This document shows, in pieces, positions 28,901 through 31,437 of a DNA stretch of 31,437 nucleotides. How positions within the stretch are numbered: position 1 is the stretch's first letter; the number at the start of each line of letters is the position of its first letter. The DNA is from Brachionus plicatilis. Its lineage: Eukaryota > Rotifera > Eurotatoria > Ploima > Brachionidae. The notes under the pieces are model-generated. The model worked only from the letters and a program-made list of their open reading frames with translations. It was not told the origin of the DNA and did no database searches. The position numbers were made by a program, and so were the translations under genes. The stretch covers positions 67,325-98,761 of the forward strand of contig QEOQ01000462.1 of NCBI GenBank assembly GCA_010279815.1, in the 5' to 3' direction.

Positions 28901-29727
28901 TTAAAATTCAACAATTCTTATTTTGTTGGCTGAGACTAAATATCGTAGGAGTAACATTTCTTAAAAATGCTAAACAGCTTAAAAAAAGATAATTGATCAA
29001 TTCTTAAAAAAATTTTAAATTTTAAAGTTAAAATTTTTGTTTATGCTGAAATAAAATTTAAAAGTGTCGAAGAAAATTTAATCTCTTTAAATTATTTCAG
29101 TGAATTTATTTGAATTAAAGAATTTTTATTTTATTTTCAAAATAGATCAATTAGTTCATGGCATTTTTAAGACTAATTAAATGATCGTCTAAGTCATGGG
29201 TATTAAGACTTCTTGTCCCTCTTAAATTTTTTTTAAATTAATCAAAATATTTTTTTTTTCAGTCTAAAATAAAAAAATTATTACCATAATTATTTGATCA
29301 AGATTCAATTTTTTGACATTTTTTTCTTGGTTTTTTTTTGGATTATATCCGTGACCAAGCTATGATAAATTTGTGCAAAATACTTTTATTTTTAAATGAC
29401 TGATCAGATGCGAGGATAATTATTGTAAAATGAATTTAACTAGCTATTTAAATTAAATTGCTTTGGTTCAAAAATTTAGTTCCAAAACCTAAAGATATGT
29501 TTTATTAAATTTTTTTTCATTTTTAGATAATTAAAATAAATGAGAGAGTTTTTGATAGGAAAAAAATATCCAAAATAGAGTATAATGTAAATATGTTGGC
29601 ATCCAGTGATTTGACAGAGGAAGATGGACGAATGGATCTGGCCGATTTTGTTAATATTTTAGATAAACACGGCATTGATGAAAAATTTTATTATTCTATT
29701 TGCTATAAATTTAAGAACGAATACTGA
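25921..29727 (+). CDS. ACP6: ACP6-like histidine acid phosphatase (lysophosphatidic acid phosphatase), 7 exons, 413 aa
   Basis: Exons: 25921-26004, 26055-26317, 26374-26465, 26513-26757, 27705-27880, 27935-28115, 29527-29727; all introns GT-AG, phases closed. The catalytic motif is near the N-terminus (VTRHGARTPL, residues 11-20) and the proton-donor motif near the C-terminus (YFSAHDNTLIALLIAL). KGGAFVGQLTSTGEQQMFNL, VRSTHLNRTINSAKSLLAGM and a late DGRMDLADFVNIL align with ACP6 better than with other HAP paralogues. ACP6 hydrolyses lysophosphatidic acid to monoacylglycerol; the human enzyme is mitochondrial and 428 aa. Here the RHG motif starts by residue 13, so the usual targeting leader is absent from this model. 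A TGA lies in frame 15 nt before the ATG, so any leader would need another exon. AATAAA follows the stop at 29736. Introns 4 (947 nt) and 6 (1411 nt) are long; the others are under 60 nt. Confidence 0.9.
26758..27704 (+). other. ACP6 intron 4 with diverged tandem duplication
   Basis: Two copies of a unit of about 330-360 bp (about 26936-27290 and 27295-27600) share blocks such as CTTTTAATTTTGATATCTGA / CTTTTAATTTTGATGTCTAA and TCCAACTTTCGTACAACTGA / TCCAACCCTCGTGCAACTAA. Nothing coding was seen. The duplication accounts for most of the intron length. Confidence 0.75.
28116..29526 (+). other. ACP6 intron 6, long, no feature assigned
   Basis: The exon junction NGK|IIKINERVF keeps phase 0 and colinearity with ACP6. 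The 1411-nt intron is AT-rich. A less AT-rich 40-nt patch at 28535-28574 looks exon-like but would introduce a stop if included. The 70-codon frame at 28286-28498 is low complexity. Confidence 0.6.
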
Positions 29728-30025
29728 ATTTTATTAATAAAAAAATTTGTTTTAGTCTCAATTAATTATTTATTTGTTTATCTGTGACGAGCTAATGCTC
29801 CTTCAGAATAAAAATATGTATAAAAAAAAATTAAAATTAAACTATTTTAAGTTAAAAACGTTATGTTGAAAAATCAAGACAGAAAAAGTTACTATGATTA
29901 TAATCAAAATAGCTTTAAATAAAAAAAATCAGAATAGCTGAATAATAAAAAAGCGTGTATCAAAACAGCTATTTTTATTTAGAAGCAATCAGTGAATTTG
30001 GAAAAAAAATATTTTAAATTTAAAA
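29728..30025. other. Short intergenic region before the MULE
   Basis: AT-rich. It presumably contains the 5' end of the MULE, but I could not identify a terminal repeat matching the sequence after 31350. Confidence 0.4.
29736..29741 (+). terminator. Polyadenylation signal of the ACP6-like gene
   Basis: AATAAA eight nucleotides after the TGA stop. Confidence 0.5.
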
Positions 30026-31350
30026 ATGTCAGATGTTGAACAACTAACAACTTGTGTTAGAAATCTAAGCTTAAATAAAGCTTTTATTTCCTCTCACAAA
30101 GAGGTCATCCTCATTGGATTTTTATGGTTATTACTATAGACAAATTGGACAACAAAATAAAAAAAACATTTTCAATTGGCGCTGTATTAAGGCTGGGTAC
30201 AAAGGCACATATCAAACATACAGCAATAGAGTTGATGAAGATGTTATTTTAATTTCTTTAAACGACTTACATGAAAATTTTCATTCTGCTTGTCCAAATA
30301 AAAGACGAAAAACCTCGTAAAATTTCACATGAGATAAATGACAACAATATTGATGATGAAATGATAGCAAATAGCGCAGGTTACAGTGCCGATCGTTAAT
30401 TTATTAATTGTTTAAAAAAAATAAATTGCCAGATTATCTACCAAATCCTGAAAAATTCAGTGGAATATACTTTCCAGATTATTTTTCACTAAGAAAAAAG
30501 AAAATTTCATTTTTCGATTCTGGTGCAGCTTCACAGTTTCGGTTTATCATTTTCACCACTGAATCTAATTTAAAAAATTTAGAAAATGCCCATAATTTTG
30601 TAGATGGTACATTTGATATTGCGCCTAAGTTGTTTGCTCAAGTTTAAACTATACATGCATTGATAAACGGACGCTTTTTTCCGATGGCATACGGATTATT
30701 ATCGCATAAAACCGAAGAAATGTATGTGGAATTGAAAGGGCTTTTATAAAAGCGTCAATGAAAGTTTTTCCTAAAGCATATGTTTTTGTTGCTTTTTCCA
30801 TTTCAAGCAATCAATGTGGAGAAAAATAAATACTGATCTTGGTCTCAAAGTAATGTATTTAGAAGACGAAAATGTAAGACATTTCTTAAAATTGTCAAAA
30901 GCGTTTATTCCGCCTGAAGATGTTCTAAGTGGCTATAAATTGATTAAGTAGAAGGTTGTTGATTTAAAAATATTGGAATTTTCGATTATGTAGAAGTCAA
31001 CGATATTAGCAAATTTGTTCTTGAAAAAGTTGAAAGAGGAAAGGGTAGAAAAGAATGTGAAGTTTTTAAAGAGCCTTTGTTTGCTGTAAAATTATGGAAT
31101 GTCAATATCCTCGTAATGGATTGTCTACCAAGAACAAATAATTATGTTGAAACATGGCATAATGCTTTCTCAAATATTCTCAACAAGCTTCCTCTGGTTT
31201 ATTCTTTAGTCGATTCATTCATCAACGAACAAAAAAAAGTAGAAGCCGATTAATTACGTCTAAAAATAGGTTTTATTCACAAAAGACGTCCTAAATACAG
31301 TACTGCACAAAAGTTTAGACGCACAGGCTTTTTTAATAAGTATAATTCGT
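30026..31350 (+). pseudogene. FLYWCH-MULE transposase pseudogene
   Basis: The reading starts MSDVEQLTTCVRNLSLNKAF at 30026. After a 1-nt frameshift near 30116 it continues with a FLYWCH finger (FYGYYYR, NWRCIKAGYKGTYQT, HENFHSAC). A second frame change near 30300 and stops lead to the MULE core: NFVDGTFDIAPKLFAQV (first catalytic Asp), a TAA at 30645, then INGRFFPMAYGLLSHKTEEM. Next come CFFHFKQSMWRKI (the Cys/His block) and PRTNNYVETWHNAFSNIL (catalytic Glu). It ends near GFFNKYNS and TAA at 31350. The segment that should carry the second catalytic Asp (DFE) is deleted between ELKGLL and KASMKVFPKAY, so the protein would be inactive even without the stops. The SWIM finger seen in the 1.6-2.2 kb copy is absent here. 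Confidence 0.9.
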
Positions 31351-31437
31351 AAGACATAAAAATATTAAGTTTTATTTTAGAAATATACACAATAAAAATC
31401 AGTTTTTAATTAAACTAACTCTGCTCTTCAAATTGAT

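Overview
The window looks like nuclear DNA of an animal. It is extremely AT-rich, genes have many small GT-AG introns (mostly 30-60 nt), AATAAA signals follow stop codons, and repeats of many families fill the space between genes. The ciliary dynein assembly gene ZMYND10 shows that the organism makes motile cilia. The many FLYWCH/MULE transposons together with very low GC suggest a monogonont rotifer (Brachionus-like), but that placement is inference from general knowledge. No prokaryotic genes, CRISPR arrays, rRNA or clear tRNA genes were seen.

Three host genes can be modelled exon by exon with all reading phases closing. (1) On the minus strand, 9310-7793, is a six-exon cation diffusion facilitator (ZnT-like), 422 aa, whose intramembrane metal-binding His/Asp positions are mostly replaced. 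(2) On the plus strand, 9935-14329, is ZMYND10 in six exons, 455 aa, with a C-terminal MYND finger. Its intron 4 has grown to 2.8 kb by repeat insertion, and a perfect palindromic RFX X-box sits 85 bp upstream of its ATG. (3) On the plus strand, 25921-29727, is an ACP6-like histidine acid phosphatase in seven exons, 413 aa. Genes 1 and 2 are divergent and share the 9311-9934 intergenic region. Three weaker candidates are a three-exon small membrane protein (16705-17405) with a diverged copy of its first exon at 15340, a two-exon 42-aa ORF nested in ZMYND10 intron 4, and a 44-aa ORF at 5465-5599.

Region by region: 1-1560, minus-strand non-LTR retrotransposon (ORF1 tail, endonuclease and start of RT). 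1567-2600, decayed MULE 3' part (SWIM finger, AT-hook tail). 2628-2745, second LINE RT scrap. 2746-7650, gene-poor with large foldback repeats. 7793-14329, ZnT-like gene and ZMYND10. 14330-17520, AT-rich DNA, one foldback and the membrane-protein candidate. 17564-17831, LINE 3' end with a TTA tail. 18158-19130, TA-flanked element built of 87-bp palindromic units and split by a piggyBac-like insertion at TTAA. 19146-20722, hAT transposase pseudogene. 22297-22610, fragment of a different LINE RT. 22910-23723, MULE-derived element with TCCGACAA arrays, a FLYWCH exon and a 9-bp target duplication. 24539-24869, foldback element with an 8-bp duplication. 25921-29727, ACP6-like gene. 30026-31350, FLYWCH-MULE pseudogene.

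I found no clear new multi-gene system. The most informative signals are the X-box at ZMYND10, the ZnT-like protein with an altered metal site, the nested transposon whose removal restores a repeat unit, and the small Cys-cluster membrane-protein candidate with an in-frame TAA before further coding-like sequence.
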